From Glycomyces fuscus (lineage in GTDB: Bacteria > Actinomycetota > Actinomycetes > Streptosporangiales > Streptosporangiaceae), in contig NYMS01000029.1 of the NCBI GenBank assembly GCA_002529455.1, positions 1 to 64,000 of the forward strand: a stretch of 64,000 nucleotides of DNA, in the 5' to 3' direction. Shown one piece after another: positions 1-8,030 of the stretch. The notes under the pieces were generated by a model that had not been told where the DNA came from, made no database searches, and saw nothing but the letters and a program-made list of their open reading frames with translations. The first letter of the stretch is position 1. Each line of letters starts with the position of its first letter. Both the position numbers and the translations under genes were made by a program.

Positions 1-855
1 CCGGACGTAGTCCACGAGCATCTGCTGGGGGAACTGGGTGGTGCCGTCGGGGTAGCCGGGCCAGTTCCCGCCCACGGCGACGTTGAGGATCATGAAGAAG
101 GGCTGGTCGTAGACCCAGGGGTTGGCTCCCACGTCGTTGGTGGTGAGGGTGTGGTAGGCGTTGCCGTCCACGGACCAGGTGATGGAGCCGGGGTTCCAGT
201 CGATGGCGAAGGTGTGGAAGTCGTCGGCGAAGGACCAGCCCTGGGGGTGCGTGTAGGAGGCGCCGATGCCGTCGGCGCCGGAGTAGCCGGGGCCGTGGAC
301 GGTGCCGTGGACCAGGTGGGGTTCGTAGCCGACGTTCTCCATGATGTCGATTTCGCCGGAGTGGGGCCAGGGGGTGTTGGGGAAGTCGGCGCCGAGCATC
401 CAGAAGGCGGGCCAGATGCCCTGGCCGCGGGGGATCTTGATGCGTGCTTCGATGCGGCCGTAGGCGTGTTCGATCTTGTTCTGGGTGGTGATGCGTGCGG
501 AGGTGTAGCCGCCGTCGGCTTCCTGGCGTGCGGTGATGACGAGGTTGCCTTGGCCGTCGAGGGCGGAGTTGGCGCGGTTGTCGGTGTAGTTCTGGAGTTC
601 GTTGTTGCCCCAGCCGTGGTCGCCGGTCTCGTGGTTCCAGTGGGCGGGGTTGGGGGCGCTTCCCGCGGCGCCGTCGAACTCGTCGGACCAGACGATGTCC
701 CCGGGCGCGGCGCTGAGTTCGGCGTTGGCCTCGTTCACGGTGCCTCCCGTCCACTGCGGTGCGGTGAGGATCGCCGCGGCCAGCGCGGCGGAGGCGGTCA
801 CCGCCGTGGCGACGGTGGCGGTGCGGCGGGTACTGCGGCGGATGCTCTTGGTCAT
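1..855 (-). CDS. Secreted glycoside hydrolase family 16 beta-glucanase, 3' end off window
   Basis: Reads as 285 codons from ATG at 855 without a stop before the left edge, so the C-terminus is missing. The N-terminus has a twin-Arg-rich basic start (MTKSIRRSTRR), then an Ala-rich hydrophobic stretch to about residue 32, typical of an exported protein. The mature part begins WSDEFDG and carries the GH16 catalytic signature EIDIME at about residues 167-172 (nucleophile and acid/base Glu), with the preceding WPAFWMLG strand. GH16 enzymes cleave beta-1,3 or beta-1,3/1,4-glucans such as laminarin or lichenan; the exact specificity cannot be read here. A CelR-like operator lies 174 bp upstream, suggesting sugar-responsive control. 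Confidence 0.93.
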   Translation of the reverse strand, partial: MTKSIRRSTRRTATVATAVTASAALAAAILTAPQWTGGTVNEANAELSAAPGDIVWSDEFDGAAGSAPNPAHWNHETGDHGWGNNELQNYTDNRANSALDGQGNLVITARQEADGGYTSARITTQNKIEHAYGRIEARIKIPRGQGIWPAFWMLGADFPNTPWPHSGEIDIMENVGYEPHLVHGTVHGPGYSGADGIGASYTHPQGWSFADDFHTFAIDWNPGSITWSVDGNAYHTLTTNDVGANPWVYDQPFFMILNVAVGGNWPGYPDGTTQFPQQMLVDYVR

Positions 856-1028
856 GGCGTACTCCGTTGAGCGGGGGACGGGCGTGCCCGGCAACGCGAC
901 GCGTGCGAAATAGCGGGTTCCGCACGGGCCGCGAGGGGCGGGCCCGCGTGGGCGGGCGCCCACTGAACAAGCGTTAAGTGACTGTACGTACGCGGTCGCT
1001 CGCGAACAAGGGGGGTTGCGCGAAAAAG

Positions 1029-1042
1029 TGGGATCGCTCCCA
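1029..1042. promoter_or_regulatory. CelR/CebR-like operator
   Basis: TGGGATCGCTCCCA differs at one position from the 14-bp palindrome TGGGAGCGCTCCCA bound by CelR of Thermobifida fusca and CebR of Streptomyces. It lies 174 bp before the start of the GH16 gene. A cello-oligosaccharide-responsive LacI-family repressor is the expected binder; no such regulator gene is in the window. Confidence 0.6.
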
Positions 1043-1172
1043 TGTGACTGGGGTGAAAAGTGTGCTCTGTGTGCTTTTGGGGTGGTGTCGTCTTCCCGTG
1101 GGAGGGGCTCCGGGCGGGCCGCGCCCCCGTGTTCCCAGGCCGCGCGGCGCGGCGGCAGGGCGTGCCGACGGC

Positions 1173-1210
1173 GACGGGCCCCGCGGAGCACGCGCTCCGC
1201 GGGGCCCGTC
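1173..1210 (-). terminator. Hairpin terminator of the fecB-like gene
   Basis: Perfect 17-bp inverted repeat (arms 1173-1189 and 1194-1210, ACGC loop) starting 12 bp beyond the stop of the iron lipoprotein gene. There is no U-run, as is common in high-GC actinomycetes. Confidence 0.75.
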
Positions 1211-1221
1211 AGGCGGAGGCG

Positions 1222-2226
1222 TCAGTCCTCCAGGGTCTCCTGGAGCAGCGGGACCAGCTCGTCCAGCGCGTGGGAGATGCCCAGGTACGAACCGCTGGAG
1301 AAGGCGTTGGCCAGCTCCAGGTCGTCCACGATGACCAGCCGGCCGTCCTCGGCGGAGGGGATGCCCTGGAGCACCGGGTCCTCGCGCAGGTGGTCCGCGG
1401 TGTCGCCGAGGGGGAACATCACCGTCAGGTCCGCGTCCAGGACCTCCAGCCGCTCCGGGCTCAGGTCGACGTAGAACGCGTCGTCGGCCATCTCCTGCAC
1501 CTCGGGCTTGTACTGGAAGCCCAGCTCGCGGAGCAGGTCCACCCGGGAGTCGCCGGGCACGTAGGCGCCGTACTGGCCGTCGAAGTAGGCGCCGACGGTC
1601 ATCGTCATCTCGGCGAACTCGGGGTTCTCCTCGCGGATCAGGGCGAAGCGGCCCTCCAGCTCCTCGATGAGCTCCTCGGCGCGCTCCTGCTCGCCGACCA
1701 CCTGGGCGACCTGGCGGGTCTGCTGCTGCCAGGTGGTGCCGTAGGTGACCTCCACGCCGGGCGGCGGGCCGACGACCGGGGCCACCGGCGAGAGCAGGTC
1801 GTGGCGCTCCTGGCTGTTGTCGGAGCGGGTGTCGAGGACGACGTCGGGCTCCAGGGAGGCGATCGCCTCCAGGTTCGGCTCCATGGTGCCGACCGGGACC
1901 GGCTCCTCGTCGAACATGTCGGCCGCCCACGGGCCCACGCCCGTGCCGCCGTAGGCCTGCCAGTCGGCCACGCCGACCGGCTGCACGCCCAGCGCGAGCG
2001 CGGTCTCGGCGTCGGACCAGCCCATGGCGACGACGTTGGTCGGCCTGTCCTCGATCTCCACGTCGCCGAAGAGGGTCTCGACGGTGACCGGGTACCCCTC
2101 GGCGACCTCGCCGTCCGAACCGCCCGCCGCCGGGTCGGAGGTCTGGCCGCCGCAGGCGGCGAGCAGCAGGAGGGACAGCGCGCCGGCGGCGATCGAGCCG
2201 CCGCGGGTCAGCGGACCGGGGTTCAT
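1222..2226 (-). CDS. Iron-siderophore ABC transporter substrate-binding lipoprotein (FecB/FepB type)
   Basis: 334 aa. A lipoprotein signal peptide ends in LLLAAC (Cys about residue 25), so the protein is anchored outside the membrane. The rest is a type III periplasmic-binding (PF01497) fold: a G-D-V strand start near 52, the NVVAMGWSDAETALALGVQPVGV segment characteristic of the family, and repeated LEPDVVL and DLTVMFP motifs. It should capture a ferric siderophore and deliver it to a permease; no FecCD partner adjoins, so it must use one encoded elsewhere (the only FecC-type permease here belongs to the B12 operon) or serve the nearby exporter-fold ABC pair. An iron box 24 bp upstream predicts DmdR/IdeR repression. 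The ligand is unknown. Confidence 0.9.
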   Translation of the reverse strand: MNPGPLTRGGSIAAGALSLLLLAACGGQTSDPAAGGSDGEVAEGYPVTVETLFGDVEIEDRPTNVVAMGWSDAETALALGVQPVGVADWQAYGGTGVGPWAADMFDEEPVPVGTMEPNLEAIASLEPDVVLDTRSDNSQERHDLLSPVAPVVGPPPGVEVTYGTTWQQQTRQVAQVVGEQERAEELIEELEGRFALIREENPEFAEMTMTVGAYFDGQYGAYVPGDSRVDLLRELGFQYKPEVQEMADDAFYVDLSPERLEVLDADLTVMFPLGDTADHLREDPVLQGIPSAEDGRLVIVDDLELANAFSSGSYLGISHALDELVPLLQETLED

Positions 2227-2249
2227 GGGACCTCATTCGAGCGAGTGGG

Positions 2250-2268
2250 TGAGCTTAGCCTTGCCTAA
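2250..2268 (-). promoter_or_regulatory. Iron box (DmdR1/IdeR operator) of the fecB-like gene
   Basis: On the minus strand TTAGGCAAGGCTAAGCTCA matches 15 of 19 positions of the DtxR-family consensus TTAGGTTAGGCTAACCTAA. It lies just upstream of the lipoprotein start, so iron-replete repression is likely. Confidence 0.7.
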
Positions 2269-2418
2269 GCAAGGGCTATGGTGCTGGAGCCGCCGGTTTT
2301 GCGCAAGCCCGTGCGGCGGAGGGAGAAAGTCGCGTATGCGCGAAAAGCCCGCTATGCAGGTGAACGACGGGTCTGCGCGGTGTTTCTCGGGGTCGGGGCT
2401 GTGTCGAGGGTCACGCCG

Positions 2419-3225
2419 TCAGGGGTAGGCCTCCACGCCGTGGCGCCAGTAGCCGATGAAGGCGATGTCCTCCTTGGGTACGTGGTGGCTTACCAGGGTG
2501 CGGCGCAGTTCGGTGGGCAGGGTGTTCTCCCCGGCCACGAAGCAGTAGGGGCGCCCCTGGGGCCGTGCGGTGGCGCGTGCGGTCTCCAGGGCGAGCCGTC
2601 CGGGGACGGCGTGGGGGTCGGTGCGGGGCAGCCAGTGCACGTCCACGCCGGCGGGAGCCGTCACGGGGCGTACGTCGTCGGGGGAGGGGACTTCGAGGAA
2701 GGCCTGTCCGCGCAGGTCGGACGGGGCCTGTTCCAGGATGGACAGCAGGGCGGGTACGGCGCTCTCGTCGCCCACGAGCAGTTGCCAGTCGGCCTCCTCG
2801 GGGGGCAGGTAGTAGATCCCCTCGGGGTAGAGCCCCAGCTCGTCGCCGGGCCGGGCGGCCAGCGCCCACGCCGACGCCGGACCCTCGTCCCCGTGTGCGA
2901 CGAACTCGATGTCCAGCTCCAGCGCCTCGGCGTCGAAGCGGCGGATGGTGTAGTTGCGCACGTGCGGGCGCACGTCGTCGGGCATGGCGCGGAACGCGGC
3001 CACCCACCCGTTGCCGTCGTCGGCGTCGTCGGCGACGGGCAGGTGCAGCCGGTCCTGGCCCGGCCGGGCGAAGAGGATCCGCGTGCACTGGTCCAGGCCC
3101 AGGAACTCGAACCCGTCCAGTTCCTCGCCGGTGAGCGTCACGGTGAGGAAGTGCGTGCTGGTCCGCTCGGTGCGCGCCACCCGGGCGCGGATCATGGTGC
3201 GGTGGCTCGGATACCTGATGCGCAA
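2419..3225 (-). CDS. Siderophore-interacting protein (SIP), FAD-dependent ferric-siderophore reductase
   Basis: 268 aa, a normal length for the family. A FAD-binding barrel carries the flavin motif RNYTIR near residue 90, followed by the SIP domain with GDESAVPALLSILE near 148 and the C-terminal GRPYCFVAGE...FIGYWRHG that marks actinobacterial SIPs (ViuB-like). It reduces Fe(III)-siderophore in the cytoplasm to release Fe(II). The start is a TTG with an AAGGGG ribosome site; it is preferred over ATG at 3195 because the paralogue at 12886-13683 shares the upstream residues (PxHRxMIRxRVxRTER). An iron box at 3311 lies between it and the divergent ABC pair. In mycobacterial IrtA a SIP domain is fused to such an exporter-fold transporter, so a functional link is plausible. 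Confidence 0.92.
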   Translation of the reverse strand: MRIRYPSHRTMIRARVARTERTSTHFLTVTLTGEELDGFEFLGLDQCTRILFARPGQDRLHLPVADDADDGNGWVAAFRAMPDDVRPHVRNYTIRRFDAEALELDIEFVAHGDEGPASAWALAARPGDELGLYPEGIYYLPPEEADWQLLVGDESAVPALLSILEQAPSDLRGQAFLEVPSPDDVRPVTAPAGVDVHWLPRTDPHAVPGRLALETARATARPQGRPYCFVAGENTLPTELRRTLVSHHVPKEDIAFIGYWRHGVEAYP

Positions 3226-3310
3226 GGCGCGGCCCCTTCGGTCGGCTCGGAGAGCGGCGGGTGTCGGGTTCGTCCGGCCTCGGGATGAGATGACCGTATA
3301 CCGACTCGGG

Positions 3311-3329
3311 AAAGGTTAGCCTAACCAAG
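3311..3329. promoter_or_regulatory. Iron box between SIP and ABC transporter genes
   Basis: Contains the perfect dyad GGTTAGCCTAACC (3314-3326) and matches the DtxR-family 19-bp consensus at 14 positions plus the centre. It lies 86 bp upstream of the SIP gene and about 280 bp upstream of the first transporter mini-ORF, so it may repress both directions. Confidence 0.8.
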
Positions 3330-3607
3330 GTTGATGTGGCACGGTGGTTGAGGGCCGGTCGTCCCCGGTTCCACGGCCGCCCCGCTCCCGGGCGGCCCGG
3401 CAGGGGCCCTCCCCGGAGGGTGTCCGGCCCACGACCGCCGGGGCCTCTCCGGTCGGCGCGCGGACGCGTCCGCCGGAAAGCGCGCGGCGGTCGCCCGGAC
3501 GTCCGCCGGGGGCCGTGGAGCGGACTCCGACCACCGGTGAGTCCGCACGGACACCGGACCACTAGCCTTGCCCAGGGCACGACACCGCGGGGGGAACAGG
3601 ACACCGG

Positions 3608-3664
3608 ATGAGCAGACGTCTGTACGGGGCCGCGCGCCCCGCGCCGAGCGGACGCGCCGTATGA
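3608..3664 (+). CDS. Possible 18-aa leader ORF overlapping the ABC transporter start
   Basis: ATG at 3608 is preceded by GGGGGAACAGGAC, the best ribosome-binding sequence in this region. Eighteen codons later the TGA overlaps the ATG of the next gene as ATGA (3661-3664). The transporter start itself has only a weak Shine-Dalgarno, so this mini-ORF could feed ribosomes into it by translational coupling. The product is Arg/Ala-rich with no recognisable function. It may simply be chance. Confidence 0.35.
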   Translation: MSRRLYGAARPAPSGRAV

Positions 3665-5430
3665 GCGCCGCCCCCGCCCCCGCCCCCGCCCCCGCCGCCG
3701 AACGCCAACGGCGCTCCCCCCACACCCCCGCGCGCGGGGTACCCGACAGCGTGCGCGCCCTGCGCCGCCGCACCCTGCGGCGCAACCGCGGCCACGTCGC
3801 CGTCGGCGTGGTCCTGCTCTCCCTGCACCAGGTCGCCGAGGCCCTCGTCCCGGTGGCCATCGGCCTGACCATCGACTGGGCCATCGTCTCCGGTGACGTC
3901 CGCGCCCTGGCGGTCTGCGTCGCGGGCATGGCGGTGCTCTTCACCGTCCTGGCCCAGGCCTACCGCAACGGCGCCCGCTTCACCCTGCGCGCCGTCGAGA
4001 ACGAGGCCCACCTGCTGCGGGTGGAGGCCGCCCGCCGCGCCCTGGACCCGCGCGGCGAGCGCAGCGGCCTGCGCGCGGGCGAGGTCCTGTCGGTGGCCAC
4101 CTCCGACGCCGAGCAGGCCGCCCAGTACGTGCGTGCCTGGTCGGCGTCGATCGCCGTGACGGTCGCCATCGTCGTCACCACCGTCGCGCTCCTGGCCGTC
4201 GACGTCCCCCTGGGGGTCGGCGTGCTCGTCGGAGTCCCCCTGCTCATGCTGCTCCTGCGCCTGCCCGCCGCCCGCATCACCCGGCGCAGCGAGGCCAAGC
4301 AGGCCACCGCCGCCGGGGCCACGGCCCTGGCCACCGACCTGGTCAGCGGCCTGCGCGTCCTCGTGGGGATCGGGGCCCGGGACAACGCCGCCGTCCGCTA
4401 CCGCCGGGCCAGCGCCCTCGCCCTGGACGCCTCGGTCGGCGCCGCCGCCAGCAACGGCGTCTACCGCGGCCTGGTCACCGCCGCCAGCGCGGTCTTCCTG
4501 GCCTGCGTGGCGGGCGTGGCCGGGTGGATGGCCCTGCGGGGCCGCCTCAGCGTCGGCGAACTCGTCATCGTCATCGGCCTCGCCCAGTTCCTGGCCGAAC
4601 CCGTCCAGGCGCTGGGCATGGTCGGCCAGATGCTCGCCACCGCACGCGCCTCCGCCCAGCGGCTGGTGGGCCTGCTCAACGCCGCCGACGCGGTCACCCC
4701 GGGCGAGCGCGCCTGCGCGGGGGAGCCGGTCGTCGCCCTGTCCGGGATCGGCTACCGCACGCTGCGCGGGGTGGACCTCGAACTCGCCCCCGGCGAACTC
4801 GTGGGGGTGCTCACCACCGACCCCCGCGACGCCGAGGCGCTGCTGGAACTGCTCTCGGGCCGGGCCGAGCCCGCGGCCCTCGACGGCACGCTCACCGTGG
4901 GCGGCGTCCCCGTCCCCGAACTCGCCCTGGACGCCCTGCGCGAGGCGGTCCTGGTGGAGGAGCACGGGGCCACCCTGTTCGAGGGCACCCTGCGCTCCAA
5001 CCTGGACACCGGCGCCGGCGACGACGAGGACCGGCTCCTGGACGCCCTGCGCGCCGCCTCGGCCGAGGACCTGGTCGAGGGCCACCCCGCGGGACTGGAC
5101 CGCCCGGTCGCCGATCGCGCCGCCAACCTCTCCGGCGGCCAGCGCCAGCGCGTGGCCCTGGCCCGCGCACTGGTCGCCGACCCGCCCGTCCTGGTGCTGC
5201 ACGACCCCACCACCGCCGTGGACGCGGTCACCGAGGAGGCCATCGCCCGCGGCACGGCCGCCGCGCGCGCGGGCGCGGCCCGGGCCACCCTGGTCGTGGC
5301 GAGCAGCCCGGCGCTGCTGGCCCGCGCCGACCGCGTCGTGGTGCTGACCGAGGGGCGGGTGCGGTGCACGGGCACGCACGCGCGGCTGGTCGAGGAGGAC
5401 CCGGACTACCGCGAGGCGGTGCTGCGATGA
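3661..5430 (+). CDS. ABC transporter permease/ATPase subunit with degenerate Walker A and B
   Basis: 589 aa with an exporter-type transmembrane domain (about residues 30-330) followed by a nucleotide-binding domain. The NBD keeps a canonical signature LSGGQRQ near 490, but at the Walker A position (about 380) it reads GVLTTDPRDAEALL, without GxxGxGK[ST]. Walker B reads LVLHDPTTAVD, so the usual Asp-Glu pair is His-Asp. This subunit therefore cannot form a normal ATP site alone and must pair with the next gene product. The Ala-Pro repeat after the start is probably a flexible tail. Its position opposite a SIP gene and an iron box suggests transport of a ferric siderophore, in import (IrtAB-like) or export; direction and cargo are not readable. 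Confidence 0.88.
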   Translation: MSAAPAPAPAPAAERQRRSPHTPARGVPDSVRALRRRTLRRNRGHVAVGVVLLSLHQVAEALVPVAIGLTIDWAIVSGDVRALAVCVAGMAVLFTVLAQAYRNGARFTLRAVENEAHLLRVEAARRALDPRGERSGLRAGEVLSVATSDAEQAAQYVRAWSASIAVTVAIVVTTVALLAVDVPLGVGVLVGVPLLMLLLRLPAARITRRSEAKQATAAGATALATDLVSGLRVLVGIGARDNAAVRYRRASALALDASVGAAASNGVYRGLVTAASAVFLACVAGVAGWMALRGRLSVGELVIVIGLAQFLAEPVQALGMVGQMLATARASAQRLVGLLNAADAVTPGERACAGEPVVALSGIGYRTLRGVDLELAPGELVGVLTTDPRDAEALLELLSGRAEPAALDGTLTVGGVPVPELALDALREAVLVEEHGATLFEGTLRSNLDTGAGDDEDRLLDALRAASAEDLVEGHPAGLDRPVADRAANLSGGQRQRVALARALVADPPVLVLHDPTTAVDAVTEEAIARGTAAARAGAARATLVVASSPALLARADRVVVLTEGRVRCTGTHARLVEEDPDYREAVLR

Positions 5431-5507
5431 CCGCCCCGCCGCGGTCCGCCGTCCGAGCGCGCCGCGTCCCCCTTCCCCGCACCCACGACCCCGAGGACGA
5501 CCGATGA
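5427..5507 (+). CDS. Possible 26-aa coupling ORF between the two ABC genes
   Basis: The 73-bp gap between the transporter genes is exactly filled by a 26-codon reading frame: its ATG overlaps the upstream stop (ATGA at 5427) and its TGA overlaps the downstream start (ATGA at 5504). A GAGGA at 5493-5497 inside it is the ribosome site for the downstream gene. The peptide is Pro/Arg-rich with no known domain. Translation may matter more than the product, or it may be chance. Confidence 0.3.
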   Translation: MTAPPRSAVRARRVPLPRTHDPEDDR

Positions 5508-7309
5508 GCACGCCGGTGGAGGAATCCGCGCGCCAACACGGAGAACTGCTCCCCACCGCCTCGGCCCGCCGCACGTGGGCCGTCCTGGGCGAGGGGCTGC
5601 GCGACAGCGGCTGGGGCACCCCGCTGGCCCTGGCCACCGTGCTCGCGGGCAGCGCCGCCGGGCTGGTCGCCCCGTGGGTGCTGGGCCGGATGGTCGACGA
5701 CATCTCGGCGGGGGAGGGACTGGACACCGTCCTGTCCTCGGCCCTGCTGATCGCCGTGGCGGGGCTGCTCGGCGGCCTGCTCACGGGCGTGGGCAGCTGG
5801 CTGGTCAGCCGGGTCGGCGAGACCGTCCTGGCCCGTCTGCGCGAACGCGTCATGGACCGCGTGCTGCGCATGCCCGCCGCCCGCCTGGAGCGGGTGCGCA
5901 TCGGCGACCTGCTCTCCCGGGTCGGCGACGACGTCGCCGTGGTCACCGCCAGCATCGCCCGCAGCGGCCCCGAAGCGGTCGTCGCCCTGACCACCGTGCT
6001 GCTGACCGCCGTGGGGCTGACCGCTCTGGACTGGCGCCTGGGCCTGGCCGGAATGCTCTGCGTACCCGTCTACGTGACGGCCGTGCGCTGGTACCTGCCC
6101 CGCTCGGGCCCCTACTACGCCCGCGAGCGCGTGGCCATGGGCGAGCGCTCGCACGCGATGATGGGCGCCCTGCGCGGGCGCTCCGCCGTACGCGCCTACC
6201 GCCTGGAAGACGAGCACGAGGCCCGGGTGCGCGACCGCTCGACCGCGGCCATGGACATCACGGTCGCGGTGTTCCGCCTGTTCACCCGCTTCGGGTCGCG
6301 GCTCAACGCCGCCGAGTGCGTCGGGCTGACCTCGGTGCTGGTGGCGGGGTTCTGGCTGGTGCGCGCCGACCTGGCGACCGTCGGCATGGTCACCGCCGCC
6401 GCCCTGTACTTCCACCGCCTGTTCGGCCCGCTGATCTTCCTGGTCATGAACTTCAACGAGGTGCAGTCGGCCGGGGCGAGCCTGGCCCGCCTGGCCGGTG
6501 TGGTCGACCTCCCGGTGGAGGCGGACCCGGGTGCGGAGGAGGGGCCGGCCGGTTCCTCGGTCCGCGTCGCGGGGGTCACCCACTCCTACGACACCGGTGG
6601 GCCGGCCGCGCTGGAGGAGGTGTCGCTGGAGATCGCCCCGGGCGAGCGCGTGGCCCTGGTCGGGGCCAGCGGCGCGGGCAAGACCACCCTGGCCGCCCTG
6701 GTCGGCGGCCTGCGCACGCCCACCGCCGGAACCGTGTACCTGGGCGGGGTCCCCATGGAGGAGCTGGGGGAGCGGCGGGTGCGCGAGCACGTCTTCCTCG
6801 TCAGCCAGGAGACCCACGTGTTCGCCGGAACCCTGCTGGAGGACCTGCGCCTGGCCCGCGCCGGGGCCGACGCGGCCGAGGCGGAGGCCGCCCTGGAGGC
6901 CGTCGGCGCCCTGGAGTGGGCGCGCGCCCTGCCCGAGGGGCTGGACACGGTGGTCGGCGAGGGCGGGCACGCCCTGACCGCCGAGCAGGCCCAGCACCTG
7001 GCGCTGGCCCGGCTGGTGCTGGCCGACCCGGACGTGGCCGTCCTGGACGAGGCCACCGCCGAGGCGGGCAGCTCCGGCGCGCGGCGCCTGGAGCGGGCCG
7101 CCGCCGCGGCCACCGCCGGACGCACGACGTTGGTGGTGGCGCACCGGCTGACCCAGGCCCAGACCGCCGACCGCGTGGTGGTCATGGACCGGGGCCGCGT
7201 CGTCGAGCAGGGGACGCACGAGGAGCTGGTCGCCGCCGGGGGCCGCTACGCCGGCCTGTGGCGCAGCTGGCGGGGCGCGCCCGAGGACGGGGAGCTGGTC
7301 CCGCGCTGA
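5504..7309 (+). CDS. ABC transporter permease/ATPase subunit with canonical Walker motifs and degenerate signature
   Basis: 601 aa, exporter fold: six transmembrane helices to about residue 320, then an NBD. Walker A is GASGAGKTT (about 386) and Walker B VAVLDEAT (about 511), both intact, with an H-loop AHRL near 545. The LSGGQ signature is replaced by LTAEQAQ (about 490). Combined with its partner, one composite site (this Walker A/B plus partner LSGGQ) is complete, while the other has lost both halves. That pattern fits an obligate heterodimer. It follows the partner gene after 73 bp and ends in a hairpin terminator. Likely an iron-regulated siderophore transporter. Confidence 0.9.
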   Translation: MSTPVEESARQHGELLPTASARRTWAVLGEGLRDSGWGTPLALATVLAGSAAGLVAPWVLGRMVDDISAGEGLDTVLSSALLIAVAGLLGGLLTGVGSWLVSRVGETVLARLRERVMDRVLRMPAARLERVRIGDLLSRVGDDVAVVTASIARSGPEAVVALTTVLLTAVGLTALDWRLGLAGMLCVPVYVTAVRWYLPRSGPYYARERVAMGERSHAMMGALRGRSAVRAYRLEDEHEARVRDRSTAAMDITVAVFRLFTRFGSRLNAAECVGLTSVLVAGFWLVRADLATVGMVTAAALYFHRLFGPLIFLVMNFNEVQSAGASLARLAGVVDLPVEADPGAEEGPAGSSVRVAGVTHSYDTGGPAALEEVSLEIAPGERVALVGASGAGKTTLAALVGGLRTPTAGTVYLGGVPMEELGERRVREHVFLVSQETHVFAGTLLEDLRLARAGADAAEAEAALEAVGALEWARALPEGLDTVVGEGGHALTAEQAQHLALARLVLADPDVAVLDEATAEAGSSGARRLERAAAAATAGRTTLVVAHRLTQAQTADRVVVMDRGRVVEQGTHEELVAAGGRYAGLWRSWRGAPEDGELVPR

Positions 7310-7313
7310 CCGG

Positions 7314-7343
7314 GGGCGCCCCGCCCGCGGGGGCGGGGCGCCC
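7314..7343 (+). terminator. Hairpin terminator after the ABC pair
   Basis: Perfect 13-bp stem (GGGCGCCCCGCCC at 7314-7326 and its complement at 7331-7343) with a GCGG loop, 5 bp after the stop of the second ABC gene and before the convergent Roadblock gene. Confidence 0.7.
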
Positions 7344-7481
7344 TCCGGCACGCGTCGCCGCCCGGGGGCGGCCCTCCCCCGAACGCGGGAGGACGGACCC
7401 CGGCGGCGGAACGGAGCCGGGCGGGCCGCGGGTGGAGGCGCCGGTGCACGGGTGGACCCGCCGGAGGCACCGCCGCGCCCG

Positions 7482-7847
7482 TCACAGCTGCAGTTCGTTC
7501 TCCACGCGCCGGAGGCTGTGGCGGGCCATGGCCAGGTTGGCGCGCTGGCGGTCCAGCGCCAGGTAGAGGAAGACGCTGCCGTGCGACTTCTCCAGCAGGC
7601 GGATGAGGTGGTACTGGCTGTTCAGCGTGATGAGGATGTCCTCGATGCGGTCGTCGAGGCCGATCGCGTTCAGGGCGCGCGTCTTGGCGCGCACGACCTC
7701 GGTGTTGGCCGCCGCGGCCATCTCCAGGTCGAAGTGGCCGCCCCCGCCCATGGTGCCCAGGGACATGCCGCTCTCGTAGTCGACGACCGCGACGCCGATG
7801 GCGCCCTCGATCCCCATGGCTTCCTTCATCGCCGCTTCGGCGTTCAT
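7482..7847 (-). CDS. Roadblock/LC7-like protein
   Basis: 121 aa, soluble. The pattern of a short helix, VAVVDYESG, a long helix (EMAAAANTEVVRAKTRALNA), ILITLNSQYHLIRLL and a terminal helix fits the Roadblock/longin-like fold used by MglB and CvnB proteins to dimerise and to control small GTPases. Its last 20 residues (LALDRQRANLAMARHSLRRVE) resemble the end of the protein encoded divergently at 8031-8390 (LVFDRARTNLALARYQADEH), so the two are probably paralogues. GAGGAG precedes the ATG. No GTPase gene is nearby. Confidence 0.72.
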   Translation of the reverse strand: MNAEAAMKEAMGIEGAIGVAVVDYESGMSLGTMGGGGHFDLEMAAAANTEVVRAKTRALNAIGLDDRIEDILITLNSQYHLIRLLEKSHGSVFLYLALDRQRANLAMARHSLRRVENELQL

Positions 7848-8030
7848 GGCCTCTCCTCACGCTCGGTGTCCACCGCAGGAGCGGCGATACATATCGAAAA
7901 TTAGCGAAACGCCTGGATGGTGCGTAAGTGGACAGTTTGCGGCGGGAGTCCATCGTTACCACAGTGTGCTCTCTTTGCTCTGTTTTGACTGTTAAATGTC
8001 TTTTGGAGGCAACCAGACGCCGGGGGGCAC
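7848..8030. promoter_or_regulatory. Divergent promoter region of the Roadblock module
   Basis: 183 bp between divergently transcribed genes, with an unusually AT-rich core (about 7888-8008) for this genome, including TTGACT near 7984. It very likely carries promoters for both directions. No clear dyad operator was identified. Confidence 0.5.

Larger units (their letters stand above)
856..1221. other. Gene-free stretch upstream of the glucanase
   Basis: This 366-bp stretch holds the 5' region of the glucanase gene, including a CelR-like box at 1029-1042 and AT-richer tracts near 970-1080 that probably contain the promoter. It also holds the strong hairpin terminator of the iron lipoprotein gene at 1173-1210. 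No convincing coding sequence was seen. Confidence 0.6.
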
